12,798 nt of DNA from JBEGQX01 sp041180805 (GTDB lineage: Bacteria > Planctomycetota > Planctomycetia > Gemmatales > Gemmataceae). The DNA is taken from contig JBEGQX010000210.1 in assembly GCA_041180805.1 (NCBI GenBank), forward strand, positions 1 to 12,798, read 5' to 3'. Positions 1-7,359 of this stretch are shown here, in pieces (position 1 is the stretch's first letter; the number at the start of each line of letters is the position of its first letter). The notes under the pieces were generated by a model, which ran no database searches, was not told the origin of the DNA, and worked only from the letters and a program-made list of their open reading frames with translations. The position numbers and the translations under genes are program-made.

Positions 1-334
1 TTTTACCACGCATGTAACTCATGCGGGTCGGTTCATCCATGCCAACGGGTGCGCCTTTGTCATCCCTCCAGAGGATTTTCGCAACCACGCTGCGCGAGAC
101 CTCGGCGATATTTGTTGCCTGAAAATCCACGCCAAACTCAACATGGGTACCTCCCTTCACAGGGAAACTTCTCTCCCACCAACCATGGGTGCCATCCAGA
201 TTGCTAGCAGTAATGACAAGGCTTTCCTTCTCACGCGAGAAGACCGGTGCTATTTCGTGACGCAATGACTTCGATTGCCAATCCGTTTCTGCCAGCCCCG
301 CAATTAAAAATAGAAAAGCATTCATTAAACCCAT
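1..334 (-). CDS. Secreted protein, N-terminal fragment; possibly the N-terminal domain of a planctomycete carbon-nitrogen hydrolase
   Basis: The reading frame is open from the ATG at 334 to the left edge, so only about 111 N-terminal residues are visible. The start is supported by GGAG at 344-341 with a 6-nt spacer. The protein begins with a short hydrophobic stretch (MGLMNAFLFLIAGLAE) that looks like a signal peptide, so export is likely. The rest reads as a beta-rich domain: HEIAPVF, then LVITASNLDGTHGWWERSFPV, then a region ending AKILWRDDKGAPVGMDEP. This resembles, from memory, the domain that precedes the nitrilase-fold domain in many planctomycete secreted carbon-nitrogen hydrolases. 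No catalytic Glu-Lys-Cys region lies inside the window, so the enzyme assignment is inference; the presence of a real exported gene is well supported. It diverges from the SGNH hydrolase gene, with 93 bp between the two starts. Confidence 0.6.
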   Translation of the reverse strand, partial: MGLMNAFLFLIAGLAETDWQSKSLRHEIAPVFSREKESLVITASNLDGTHGWWERSFPVKGGTHVEFGVDFQATNIAEVSRSVVAKILWRDDKGAPVGMDEPTRMSYMRGK

Positions 335-357
335 GACATACTCCAGATCTTGGTTCT

Positions 358-368
358 GGTTATACTTT
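358..368. promoter_or_regulatory. Candidate divergent -10 region, motif GGTTATACTTT
   Basis: The only intergenic gap between the left-edge gene and the SGNH hydrolase holds GGTTATACTTT. On the plus strand TATACT (361-366) fits a sigma-70 -10 box about 60 nt before the ATG at 428. On the minus strand the same bases give TATAAC (364-359), about 25 nt before the ATG at 334. I could not find a good -35 hexamer at 16-18 bp for either direction. The same 11-mer occurs before ligA. The call rests on sequence similarity to -10 boxes alone. Confidence 0.35.
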
Positions 369-427
369 GATCACGCTGTTATGATTCCACTCACTAGGAA
401 AACATTTTAATCCACCGGATTCATTCC

Positions 428-1054
428 ATGAAAACAATCCTTTGCTATGGCGATTCCAACACCTGGGGTTACATTCCCGGCACCGGTAACCGCTACCCAA
501 GGCAGGTTCGCTGGCCCGGAGTTCTGCAAAATCTTCTCGGCGAAAAATTCCATGTCATCGAGGAGGGATTGAACGGCAGAACAACGGTGATGGACGACCC
601 AACCCGCATTGCCAAGAATGGCCTGCCTTACCTGCGCCCCTGCCTGGATTCCCACGCCCCCATTGATCTTGTGGTATTAATGCTGGGCACCAACGATACC
701 AAGCATCGCTTTGGACTTTCCGCATTTGATATTTCGGAAGGAGTGGCCATGCTGGTGAACATTATCCAGCAAAGCGCCGCAGGCCTGAACAACCGGGCCC
801 CCGCAATATTGCTGGTTAGCCCGGTGGTGTTGGATCCCGCACCGGAAAAAAGCGCCCTGTTTGAAGGCGCCGCACAAAAATCCCGGGAACTCGCAGGGCA
901 CATTGAGAATGTCGCGAAGGCCAACAGATGCGCTTTTCTGGATGCTTCCCTACACACCGGGGTTAGCCCCATCGATGGAATTCACCTCGACGAGGAAGGC
1001 CATCAGGCGTTGGGCCATGCCATAGCCCAAAAGATTCAGCATTTGGTCGGCTAA
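428..1054 (+). CDS. SGNH-family hydrolase (arylesterase / acyltransferase-like)
   Basis: This 208-aa protein has no signal peptide and is probably a cytoplasmic ester hydrolase of the SGNH/GDSL family. All expected blocks are visible. Block I is GDSNTWG with nucleophile Ser10. Block II is EEGLNGRTT (45-53), supplying oxyanion-hole residues. Block III is GTND (87-90) with Asn89. Block V is DGIH (183-186), giving the Asp183/His186 pair. The pattern of EEGLNGRTTxxDDP, LDLV-like and LMLGTNDTK segments closely resembles the Mycobacterium smegmatis arylesterase/acyltransferase MsAcT, from memory, so esterase with possible perhydrolysis or transesterification activity is a reasonable inference; the natural substrate is unknown. 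Length suits the family. No strong Shine-Dalgarno is seen before the ATG. It stands alone on its strand and its stop lies 6 bp from the convergent DUF1501 stop. Confidence 0.9.
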   Translation: MKTILCYGDSNTWGYIPGTGNRYPRQVRWPGVLQNLLGEKFHVIEEGLNGRTTVMDDPTRIAKNGLPYLRPCLDSHAPIDLVVLMLGTNDTKHRFGLSAFDISEGVAMLVNIIQQSAAGLNNRAPAILLVSPVVLDPAPEKSALFEGAAQKSRELAGHIENVAKANRCAFLDASLHTGVSPIDGIHLDEEGHQALGHAIAQKIQHLVG

Positions 1055-1060
1055 ATCCGC

Positions 1061-2521
1061 CTACGCAAGCAGTCCTTGGATAACATGCTGCTCTTCCACA
1101 CCTGTCAGGCGTTGATCCAGACCTTGGAATTTGAAAGTAAAGCGCTCGTGATCAATGCCCATGCAATGCAGGATGGTCGCATTCAAATCATTCAAATGCG
1201 CGGGATCCTTGGTGATGTTGTAACTGAAATCATCCGTCTCGCCATGGGAAATACCAGCCTTGATGCCACCACCCGCAAGCCACATGCAGAAATTCCTGGG
1301 GTGATGGTCACGCCCGTAGTTGTTCTCGGTCAGGGTACCCTGAGAATAAACGGTACGGCCAAACTCACCGCCCCACACCACCAAAACCTCGTCCAGAAGT
1401 CCACGCTGCTTCAGGTCCATTACCAATGCCGCCGCTCCACGGTCGGTATCCCTGCACTGGTTGCCTAATTGGGTTGGCAGTGAAGAATGCTGATCCCACC
1501 CGCGATGGAACATCTGCACCACACGAACGCCGCGCTCCACGAGTCTGCGCGCCATTATGGCACTATGGGCAAAACTGCCCGGGACATTCACATCTGGGCC
1601 GTACATTTCCAGGGTGCGTTTACTTTCTTGCGACAGGTCGGTAAGTTCGGGCACGCTGGTCTGCATACGGAAGGCCATCTCATACTGTGAGATGCGGGTC
1701 TGAATTTCAGGGTCCCCCAACTGGGAGTATTCACGCTGATTCAACTTTTGAACGGTATCCAGCATGGTTCTGCGATCTGTGGCGCTTACGCCCTCTGGAT
1801 TACGAATATAAAGAACCGGGTCTCCACTTCCGCGCAGGGCCACACCATTGAATCGGGTGGGAAGAAACCCGCTGCTCCACATTCTTGTGAAAAGCGCCTG
1901 ACCATTGCTTCCATCAGGGAATCTGGGGGTAAAAACCACAAACGCAGGCAAGTTGCTGCTTTCGCTTCCCAACCCATAGGCTAGCCAGGAACCTATGCTG
2001 GGTTTGCCAGGAACCTCGCTGCCCGTCATAACAAAAGTACAGGCGGGATCGTGGTTAATGGCATTGGTAAAGACCGATTTCACAACGGCAATCTCGTCCA
2101 CCACCTGCGAGGTAAACGGCAGCAATTCGCTATTGATCCAACGGCCGCATTTCCCCTCCTGGGTGAACTTGAACTTTGAAGGTGCAACCGGAAAACGCGC
2201 CTGCCCGCTGGTCATGGTACTTAGCCGCTGTCCCCCCTGAACGGATGGTGGAAGATCCTTGTTGAAAAACTCCTTCAATCGGGGCTTGTAATCCCACAGG
2301 TCAATCTGGGAAGGCGCCCCGTTCATGTGCATGTAAATAATGGCTTTGGCCTTGGGATTATGATGAGGCAACCCGGCAAGTGGTTTGTGCACTTGCTCGG
2401 CGGCAACCTTGTTCGCCTGAGTGCCCAACAGACCCATTGCCAGAGCACCCATGTTCAAACCCTGGCTGGCAAAAAACTGCCTGCGAGTCTGGAGCAGGTT
2501 TCTTTCAAAGATCGGATGCAT
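1061..2521 (-). CDS. DUF1501 family protein (alkaline phosphatase/sulfatase-fold), Tat-type leader
   Basis: This 486-aa protein belongs to DUF1501, a family greatly expanded in planctomycetes and related to the alkaline phosphatase/sulfatase fold. Visible landmarks are MNGAPSQIDLWDYKP (66-80), GWDQH (341-345), GGEFGRT (384-390), GRDHHP (403-408) and the terminal region LNATILHCMGIDHERFT followed by GLDQRLTGV. The His and Asp residues of these motifs probably bind metal. The N-terminus TRRQFF (12-17), followed by a small-residue hydrophobic stretch to about residue 34, fits a Tat signal, implying folded export. The gene begins 4 bp after the stop of the upstream PSCyt1/DUF1549/DUF1553 gene. 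Its AGGA ribosome-binding sequence lies inside the last codons of that gene, which suggests translational coupling. The substrate is unknown. The annotation 'phosphatase' should not be taken literally without assay. Confidence 0.93.
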   Translation of the reverse strand: MHPIFERNLLQTRRQFFASQGLNMGALAMGLLGTQANKVAAEQVHKPLAGLPHHNPKAKAIIYMHMNGAPSQIDLWDYKPRLKEFFNKDLPPSVQGGQRLSTMTSGQARFPVAPSKFKFTQEGKCGRWINSELLPFTSQVVDEIAVVKSVFTNAINHDPACTFVMTGSEVPGKPSIGSWLAYGLGSESSNLPAFVVFTPRFPDGSNGQALFTRMWSSGFLPTRFNGVALRGSGDPVLYIRNPEGVSATDRRTMLDTVQKLNQREYSQLGDPEIQTRISQYEMAFRMQTSVPELTDLSQESKRTLEMYGPDVNVPGSFAHSAIMARRLVERGVRVVQMFHRGWDQHSSLPTQLGNQCRDTDRGAAALVMDLKQRGLLDEVLVVWGGEFGRTVYSQGTLTENNYGRDHHPRNFCMWLAGGGIKAGISHGETDDFSYNITKDPAHLNDLNATILHCMGIDHERFTFKFQGLDQRLTGVEEQHVIQGLLA

Positions 2522-2525
2522 GTTG

Positions 2526-5500
2526 TTAGTTCCTGTTCAGGGTTTCATCAAGGTTGAGGATGGTGTTGGCCAGCAAGGTATAGGCAGCCAACTCTGGTTC
2601 AGGGATTCCCTGCTTGGGTTTGGATTCGCCCACCTTTACCACACTGGCACTGGCCTGTGGATCTTTCTGGAAACGATCCAGGTGTTTTTGAAGACCTTCC
2701 ATGACAATAACTTTTTCCTCTGCTGATGGCAGGCGGGATAGAACAATTTTGTATGCAAGGTCTATTCGAGCAGAGGCATCCTTGGGTGCCTCGGTAATAA
2801 GTCTTTCACCCAGCTTGCGGGCCGCCTCGAAATGCTGGACATCGTTCATCAACTGAAGCGCCTGCAGGGGTGTATTGCTTCTTTCCCGTTTAGCGCAGAA
2901 GGCCTCACGATTGGGTGAATCAAAATTGGCCATGAAAGGCGCCGGGGCCGTGCGCTTGATAAACACATACAGACTACGGCGGTAAAGGTTTGCTCCGGAA
3001 TCCTGCTTGTAAAAGCGGGTATTGGAACCGGCAAACCCAACTGGTTCCCAAATGTTGGAAGGCTGATAAGGCATGGAACCACGGCCACCCATTTCATGGT
3101 TCATCAGACCGCTGGTGAATAACGCATTGTCGCGAATCTGTTCCGCATCCAATCGAGTGCGAGGACCGCGAGCCAGCAATTTATTTTCCGGATCAAGCCG
3201 AACCAGATCGGGCGTAACCTTGGAAGACTGGGCAAAAGCCTCTGTCATAAGCATCAGCTTCATCAGTTTTTTAACATTCCAACCATCCTGGATGAAGTGG
3301 GAAGAAAGCCAGTCGAGAAGTTCCGGGTTGCTGGGAAGTTCACCCTGGGTTCCAAAATCGCCGCTGGATGGAACAATACCCACGCCAAATACCTGCTGCC
3401 AGAAACGATTCACAGCCACGCGGGAAGTCAGAGGATGCTCGGGGGAAACAAGCCAGTTGGCAAGATCCAGCCTGTTGGCACGCTGGCTGGCATCCGCCTT
3501 TTTCAAAGGTGGTAATACCGCCGGGGTGGTTGGCTCCACCTTTTCGCCCGGCTTGTTGTACTGTCCACGCAGCATCACAAAGCTATCCCGGGGCTTTGGC
3601 AGTTCCCGGAAGATTGTGGTACCGGGTACGCTTTGCTCCAGAGCGGTTTTCTTTTTCAGCAAATCATCCAGTTCCTTGCGGGTTTTTTCCATCTGGGGTT
3701 TGACCGCTTCACAGAAGTTTGCCAGATAGTAGGAGCGCACTTTTGCAATCTGTGCTTCATCTGTAATTTTTGAAGGCCCTGCCTTGATCCAACGGGCGAC
3801 TTCCTCGCCAGCTTCCGGATGATCCCGACCTGAGTGTTGCTTCCACCAGGCCTGGAAAGACAGCGTGGTATCTGTAGAGGGATCTTTTCTGGAAACAATT
3901 CCAACATGATCCCACTGCACAATTCCCCCATGCTGGGTAAGGGCAAATCCGTTAATCTGATCACCGGGCTTTAACCCGATTTTTTCAACAGGCACCTCCA
4001 GCCGGACCCATTTATTGGTTTCAGGCAATGGCCCCATATTCACTCTTTCGGTGGTGTTGGCAGCACCCCATGGAATGATGTTGTAATCACCCCACACGGC
4101 ACGATGTAACCAACCCTTGGTGTGATACTGCAGCATAATCGACTTGGGTGTGCGACCGTCAAGAAGGTAAACATAGGCAAACAGGACATTGCCGGATTGA
4201 ACTGTCACGGCAGGCATGTTCTCGCATACATCCTGTGCCAGTCCGGCATCAGTTCTGCGAATGGATTTGTTGCCACTGAAGACCTTCCCTTTTTTGGATT
4301 CCACATACTCGATCGGTTTACCGGGGCTGGCAAACACCCGGCTACCCTTGGGAAACTCATCCTCAAACCAGAGGTTCTCGGCGACTTTTTCCTCGGCCTT
4401 TTCCTTTTTAAGGGCAGGGTCTGCATAAGAAAGTTTCGAAGCGACCTCAACCATCTGCTTTCGCTGGCTCAGGATGGATTCTTCAAGCTTGGCCAACTGA
4501 CCGCGAATCTCGGGGAGGTCAAGCTTTACGCTGGGTGCCAAAAGCAACTGGTTTCCATCCAGGGCATTATCCGCGGCTGAATGAAAGAACGAATACAAGG
4601 AATAGAACTCCTTCGCACTTATCGGATCAAACTTGTGATCATGGCATACCGCACAACTGCCCGTAAGCGCCAGGAATGCCTCCATGAAATTGGAGGTGCG
4701 ATCCACGGCGTTTCGAAAGACCCATTCATCTGCAATGGAACCACCCTCGCCAGTGGAAACATTGCAGCGGTTGAAACCTGTCGCTATCAACTGATCAATG
4801 GTCGCGTTGGGTATTAAATCGCCTGCGACCTGTTCCACCACAAATCGATCATAGGGCTGGTTCTTGTTAAACGATGAAACAACCCAATCCCGGTAGGCCC
4901 ACATTTGCCTTTCATTATCGAGATGCAGGCCGTGCGTGTCGGCATAACGGGCAACATCCAGCCAATGCCTGGCCATTTCCTCTCCATACTTCGGAGACGC
5001 CAGGTAACGGTCCACCATTTTCTCGTAGGCATTTGGCGAATTATCATTCAGGAATGCATCGACCTCTTCCACCGAGGGCGGCAACCCGGTAAGAGTGAAG
5101 GCAACCCTCCTTAGAAGGGTGGATTTATCAGCCCGGGATGAAAAACCCAGATGGTGTTTCTTTAACCCCGAAAGAAGATACCCATCGATTGGATTATTAG
5201 TCTTGTTGGCAGGTTGTTTAACCTGAAAAGGTTCAAACGCCCAGTGCTTTTCATAGCCGGCACCCTGCCGGACCCATTCCTTTAAAGTTTCTTTTTGTGC
5301 GACACTCAGCGTTTTCTTGGTGGAGGGCGGAGGCATCACTTTTCCCTTTTCATGGGAAAAAATTCGCTCCACAAGCTGGCTTGCCTCCGGCTTGGCGGGT
5401 TGAATCGCGGGTTCACCACTTGCAGCCACCTTTAGGGCTGCCTCTCTGGAATCCAATCGCAATTCACCTTTCTGCTTTCCCTGACCATGGCAGGAAAAAC

Positions 5501-5624
5501 AATGCTCGGAAAGTATGGGACGAATATCCCGGTTGAACTGCAGAGGTTCCGCGGCATTCAGGCAAAGGCCACCCATGGTAACCAACAAACCCAATAATGC
5601 GAACTTGTGAAATAACTTGATCAT
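2526..5624 (-). CDS. Exported PSCyt1-DUF1549-DUF1553 protein (planctomycete cytochrome c-like)
   Basis: This 1032-aa protein shows the full planctomycete-specific architecture. Residues 1-25 are a Sec-type signal peptide ending near NAA. Residues 28-130 are the PSCyt1 domain with heme-binding motif CFSCH (42-46), GELRLDSRE and VMPPP; Met97 is a possible axial ligand. Residues about 145-350 are DUF1549, ending in the hallmark CAVCHDHKFDP (324-334), a second CxxCH. Residues about 375-415 and 640-665 look coiled. The stretch 430-580 resembles a beta-sandwich insertion, perhaps carbohydrate-binding. MLRGQYNKPGE (684-694) precedes DUF1553 (about 716-975), which contains NRFWQQVFG, DFGTQG, PELLDWL, RLDAEQIRD and SNTPLQAL. 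It likely acts in the periplasm-like compartment, with heme attachment requiring cytochrome c maturation. AAGG lies just before the ATG. The biochemical role is unknown; it heads an operon with DUF1501. Confidence 0.95.
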   Translation of the reverse strand: MIKLFHKFALLGLLVTMGGLCLNAAEPLQFNRDIRPILSEHCFSCHGQGKQKGELRLDSREAALKVAASGEPAIQPAKPEASQLVERIFSHEKGKVMPPPSTKKTLSVAQKETLKEWVRQGAGYEKHWAFEPFQVKQPANKTNNPIDGYLLSGLKKHHLGFSSRADKSTLLRRVAFTLTGLPPSVEEVDAFLNDNSPNAYEKMVDRYLASPKYGEEMARHWLDVARYADTHGLHLDNERQMWAYRDWVVSSFNKNQPYDRFVVEQVAGDLIPNATIDQLIATGFNRCNVSTGEGGSIADEWVFRNAVDRTSNFMEAFLALTGSCAVCHDHKFDPISAKEFYSLYSFFHSAADNALDGNQLLLAPSVKLDLPEIRGQLAKLEESILSQRKQMVEVASKLSYADPALKKEKAEEKVAENLWFEDEFPKGSRVFASPGKPIEYVESKKGKVFSGNKSIRRTDAGLAQDVCENMPAVTVQSGNVLFAYVYLLDGRTPKSIMLQYHTKGWLHRAVWGDYNIIPWGAANTTERVNMGPLPETNKWVRLEVPVEKIGLKPGDQINGFALTQHGGIVQWDHVGIVSRKDPSTDTTLSFQAWWKQHSGRDHPEAGEEVARWIKAGPSKITDEAQIAKVRSYYLANFCEAVKPQMEKTRKELDDLLKKKTALEQSVPGTTIFRELPKPRDSFVMLRGQYNKPGEKVEPTTPAVLPPLKKADASQRANRLDLANWLVSPEHPLTSRVAVNRFWQQVFGVGIVPSSGDFGTQGELPSNPELLDWLSSHFIQDGWNVKKLMKLMLMTEAFAQSSKVTPDLVRLDPENKLLARGPRTRLDAEQIRDNALFTSGLMNHEMGGRGSMPYQPSNIWEPVGFAGSNTRFYKQDSGANLYRRSLYVFIKRTAPAPFMANFDSPNREAFCAKRERSNTPLQALQLMNDVQHFEAARKLGERLITEAPKDASARIDLAYKIVLSRLPSAEEKVIVMEGLQKHLDRFQKDPQASASVVKVGESKPKQGIPEPELAAYTLLANTILNLDETLNRN

Positions 5625-5650
5625 ATTAGACCTTGGAATCAGGAAATTTG

Positions 5651-5661
5651 CTGCCAGGCAG
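5651..5661. repeat. 11-bp odd palindrome in the leader of the PSCyt1 operon
   Basis: CTGCC-A-GGCAG forms two perfect 5-bp arms around one central base. It sits 27-37 bp upstream of the ATG at 5624 and just downstream of the predicted start of the minus-strand transcript. That is a typical place for a repressor operator, or for a small hairpin in the mRNA leader. No partner regulator is visible in the window, and a palindrome of this size can occur by chance. Confidence 0.3.
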
Positions 5662-5682
5662 GCTATTTCAGATAACTACTAT

Positions 5683-5711
5683 ATTCTAGTCCTGCCAACA
5701 TATACGCTCAA
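5683..5711 (-). promoter_or_regulatory. Predicted sigma-70-type promoter for the PSCyt1/DUF1501 operon
   Basis: Read on the minus strand, TTGAGC (5711-5706) and TAGAAT (5688-5683) are separated by exactly 17 bp. They match the -35 and -10 consensus at 4/6 and 5/6 positions. Transcription would begin near 5676, giving a leader of about 50 nt before the ATG at 5624. Promoter rules in planctomycetes are less well established than in model bacteria, so this is a plausible candidate only. Confidence 0.42.
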
Positions 5712-5795
5712 TTGGAATAAAAGTCGTTGAACCTTTTTAACGCTTATCTAAAGAAATGAATGAAAGTTATTAAAACCCATCAAAGATTCTTGGTT

Positions 5796-5825
5796 TTGCA
5801 ACCTATTTACGATTACAATTATAAC
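5796..5825 (+). promoter_or_regulatory. Candidate promoter for the DUF1559/lipoprotein pair
   Basis: TTGCAA (5796-5801) and TATAAC (5820-5825) lie 18 bp apart in an AT-rich stretch. They match consensus -35 and -10 hexamers at 4/6 and 5/6 positions. A start near 5832 would leave a leader of about 23 nt ending in the strong ribosome-binding site AGGGG at 5845-5849. Confidence 0.33.
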
Positions 5826-5854
5826 TTCAAATCTATTGTGTGATAGGGGTTAAG

Positions 5855-6826
5855 ATGAACCTTGCGACTTCAAAAAAACGCCCGGCATTTACGCTGATTG
5901 AACTTTTAGTGGTAATAGCCATCATTGCCATCCTGATAGGCCTTTTGCTTCCCGCTGTGCAAAAAGTACGCGAAGCTTCCAGTAGAAACAGTTGCGCCAA
6001 TAAATTGAAGCAGATATCCCTTGCCTGCCATAACTTTGAAAACGTGCGTGGTTCGCTGCCAAATTCGATAGACCCAGCAACCGGCCTAAGCTGGCATGTG
6101 TTTCTTTTACCCTATCTGGAAAACGAGAACTTATTTAGAAAATTCGACCTGACCAATGCAAGTAACTCTCACGCTATAGTGGGAAGAAATGATCCCAACG
6201 GCCTTGTGAAAATCACCCATTATCTTTGCCCCTCCACCGATGTGACCGAGCAAGCCTTTGGGGCCCCGAACAATACCAATGGCCCCTCAGATCTTATTCC
6301 TGCCAACACGGGAAAGCCTGCTGCCGTTACTCATTACTATGGGATTAATGGCCCTCGGGGTACCAATCCCACCACTGGTGTGGCATACCCTGTTGGTACC
6401 AGTCTCCACGAAGGGGTTCCAGTCGCAACTTCAGGTGTTTTTCAAAGGGATGGAAATATCAAAATATCTCAAATCAGTGATGGATCTTCCAACACCCTTA
6501 TGATTGCGGAAATGTCGTGGATTTCCACTCAGTTTGGAACGCGCTACCGGACTTGGGTTCGAGGAGGAGATGAATACGCGGGTGTTGTTGCTGGAAGACC
6601 ATCTTTCGTGGTAAGTTCAAGAAACATTGTTAATGCGATCAATTCCATTTTTACTGCCAACCTGATAGTTCCCTACAACGATGTACCTTTTGGAAGTATG
6701 CACTCTGGTGGAATGAATTCGGCATTTGCCGATGGATCTGTTAAATTTCTGAACCAAAGCTTGAACATGAACACATATCGCGCCATTGCAAGCCGTAACG
6801 GTGGCGAAGTGGTTTCCGACTACTAA
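5855..6826 (+). CDS. DUF1559 protein with type IV prepilin-like N-terminal domain
   Basis: This 323-aa protein belongs to the DUF1559 group, one of the most expanded planctomycete families. I place the start at the ATG at 5855, because AGGGG (5845-5849) lies 5 nt upstream; an in-frame GTG at 5840 has no such site. The N-terminus carries the class III leader: basic KKRP, then AFTLIELL and a hydrophobic helix through about residue 34. Cleavage would fall between Ala11 and Phe12, with Glu16 at mature position +5. The usual -1 residue is Gly, so Ala is a mild deviation. The C-terminus has the family signature: HSGGMNSAFADGSVKF, then a short tail with TYRAIASRNGGE. It is probably a pseudopilin-like envelope protein exported by a type II secretion/type IV pilus-type route; its function is unknown. 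The lipoprotein gene follows after 12 bp. Confidence 0.93.
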   Translation: MNLATSKKRPAFTLIELLVVIAIIAILIGLLLPAVQKVREASSRNSCANKLKQISLACHNFENVRGSLPNSIDPATGLSWHVFLLPYLENENLFRKFDLTNASNSHAIVGRNDPNGLVKITHYLCPSTDVTEQAFGAPNNTNGPSDLIPANTGKPAAVTHYYGINGPRGTNPTTGVAYPVGTSLHEGVPVATSGVFQRDGNIKISQISDGSSNTLMIAEMSWISTQFGTRYRTWVRGGDEYAGVVAGRPSFVVSSRNIVNAINSIFTANLIVPYNDVPFGSMHSGGMNSAFADGSVKFLNQSLNMNTYRAIASRNGGEVVSDY

Positions 6827-6838
6827 CCTGGAAAGAAC

Positions 6839-7222
6839 ATGAAACTGCATGCTGCCTGGTATCTGTTTTTAGCAACACTTTTCATCTACGGTTGTGGCAA
6901 AGGTGAAGAGTTGTACGATATTTCTGGCACCATCACTTTTAAGGGAAAAGCCATTCCCAAAGGATTAATTTTCTTCGACCCTGACCCAACATCGGCAACT
7001 CCGGGAACCCAAGGATTTGCCAATATTGAGAATGGTAAGTTTGACACTTCCATAAAAGGTAAGGGTCGGGGAATAAAGGGTGGAAAATACAATATTCGAA
7101 TTGGCGGTTTTGATGGCAAGGAAGGACCGGAGGCCCCTTTCGGTAAATTCCTTTTCCCTGAACATCAACTGACAAAAGACCTACCCCCAAAAAACCAGAC
7201 CTTTGACCATGACATTAACTAA
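6839..7222 (+). CDS. Small lipoprotein with transthyretin/carboxypeptidase-regulatory-like domain
   Basis: This 127-aa protein starts with a lipoprotein signal: MKLH, a hydrophobic stretch, and the lipobox FIYGC with Cys19 as the predicted lipidated residue. The mature part reads as a single beta-sandwich: ISGTITFKGKAIPKGLIFFDP, a central turn, ENGKFDTSIKGKGRGIKGGKYNIRI, then a short C-terminal tail. The pattern of 'G-T-I-T-F-K-G-K-x-I-P-K-G', then 'G-K-F', then 'G-G-K-Y-x-I-x-I' is typical of small planctomycete lipoproteins related to carboxypeptidase-regulatory/transthyretin-like domains, which are usually scaffolds or binding modules and not enzymes. The gene lies 12 bp after the DUF1559 gene, with GGAAAG before its ATG, so the two are probably co-transcribed. 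Membrane anchoring next to a pseudopilin-like partner is inferred. The exact role is unknown. Confidence 0.85.
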   Translation: MKLHAAWYLFLATLFIYGCGKGEELYDISGTITFKGKAIPKGLIFFDPDPTSATPGTQGFANIENGKFDTSIKGKGRGIKGGKYNIRIGGFDGKEGPEAPFGKFLFPEHQLTKDLPPKNQTFDHDIN

Positions 7223-7318
7223 TGCCTTAAGTTGAATCTTAATCTACCACCAGATTTCAGAAAGTCCCTTCACTGCCATCAAATCTAATCTGCCATCCTT
7301 TCGGGTTGCATGGCGAGA

Positions 7319-7329
7319 GGTTATACTTT
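7319..7329 (+). promoter_or_regulatory. Candidate -10 region for ligA, motif GGTTATACTTT
   Basis: TATACT (7322-7327) matches the -10 consensus at 5/6 positions and lies 32 nt upstream of the chosen ligA ATG. The surrounding 11-mer GGTTATACTTT is identical to that upstream of the SGNH hydrolase. No convincing -35 hexamer lies at 16-18 bp. This placement also argues against the upstream in-frame TTG at 7306 as the translation start, since it would precede the transcript. Confidence 0.33.
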
Positions 7330-7359
7330 CATTCTTGTTTCACAGCCCGGGAGAATGGA

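Noticed and set aside
3073..3729. 218-codon open frame on the plus strand within the PSCyt1/DUF1549/DUF1553 gene
   Set aside because: It lies wholly antisense to a gene with clear family motifs, shows no recognisable domain and is low in conserved-looking sequence. It is a shadow frame.
4122..4580. 152-codon plus-strand frame antisense to the DUF1549-to-insertion part of the large exported protein
   Set aside because: It has no domain or start-site support and is explained by codon bias on the opposite strand.
5840..5854. GTG at 5840 as start of the DUF1559 protein
   Set aside because: It lacks a ribosome-binding site, while AGGGG sits inside this segment at ideal spacing for the ATG at 5855.
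7227..7242. Possible terminator after the lipoprotein gene (TTAAG ... CTTAA)
   Set aside because: The stem is only 5 AT-rich base pairs with no T-run, so it is too weak to call.
7306..7359. Upstream in-frame TTG as ligA start, adding 18 residues
   Set aside because: The ATG at 7360 has a good GGGAG site and begins at the usual N-terminus of the family. The candidate -10 box lies inside the would-be extension.
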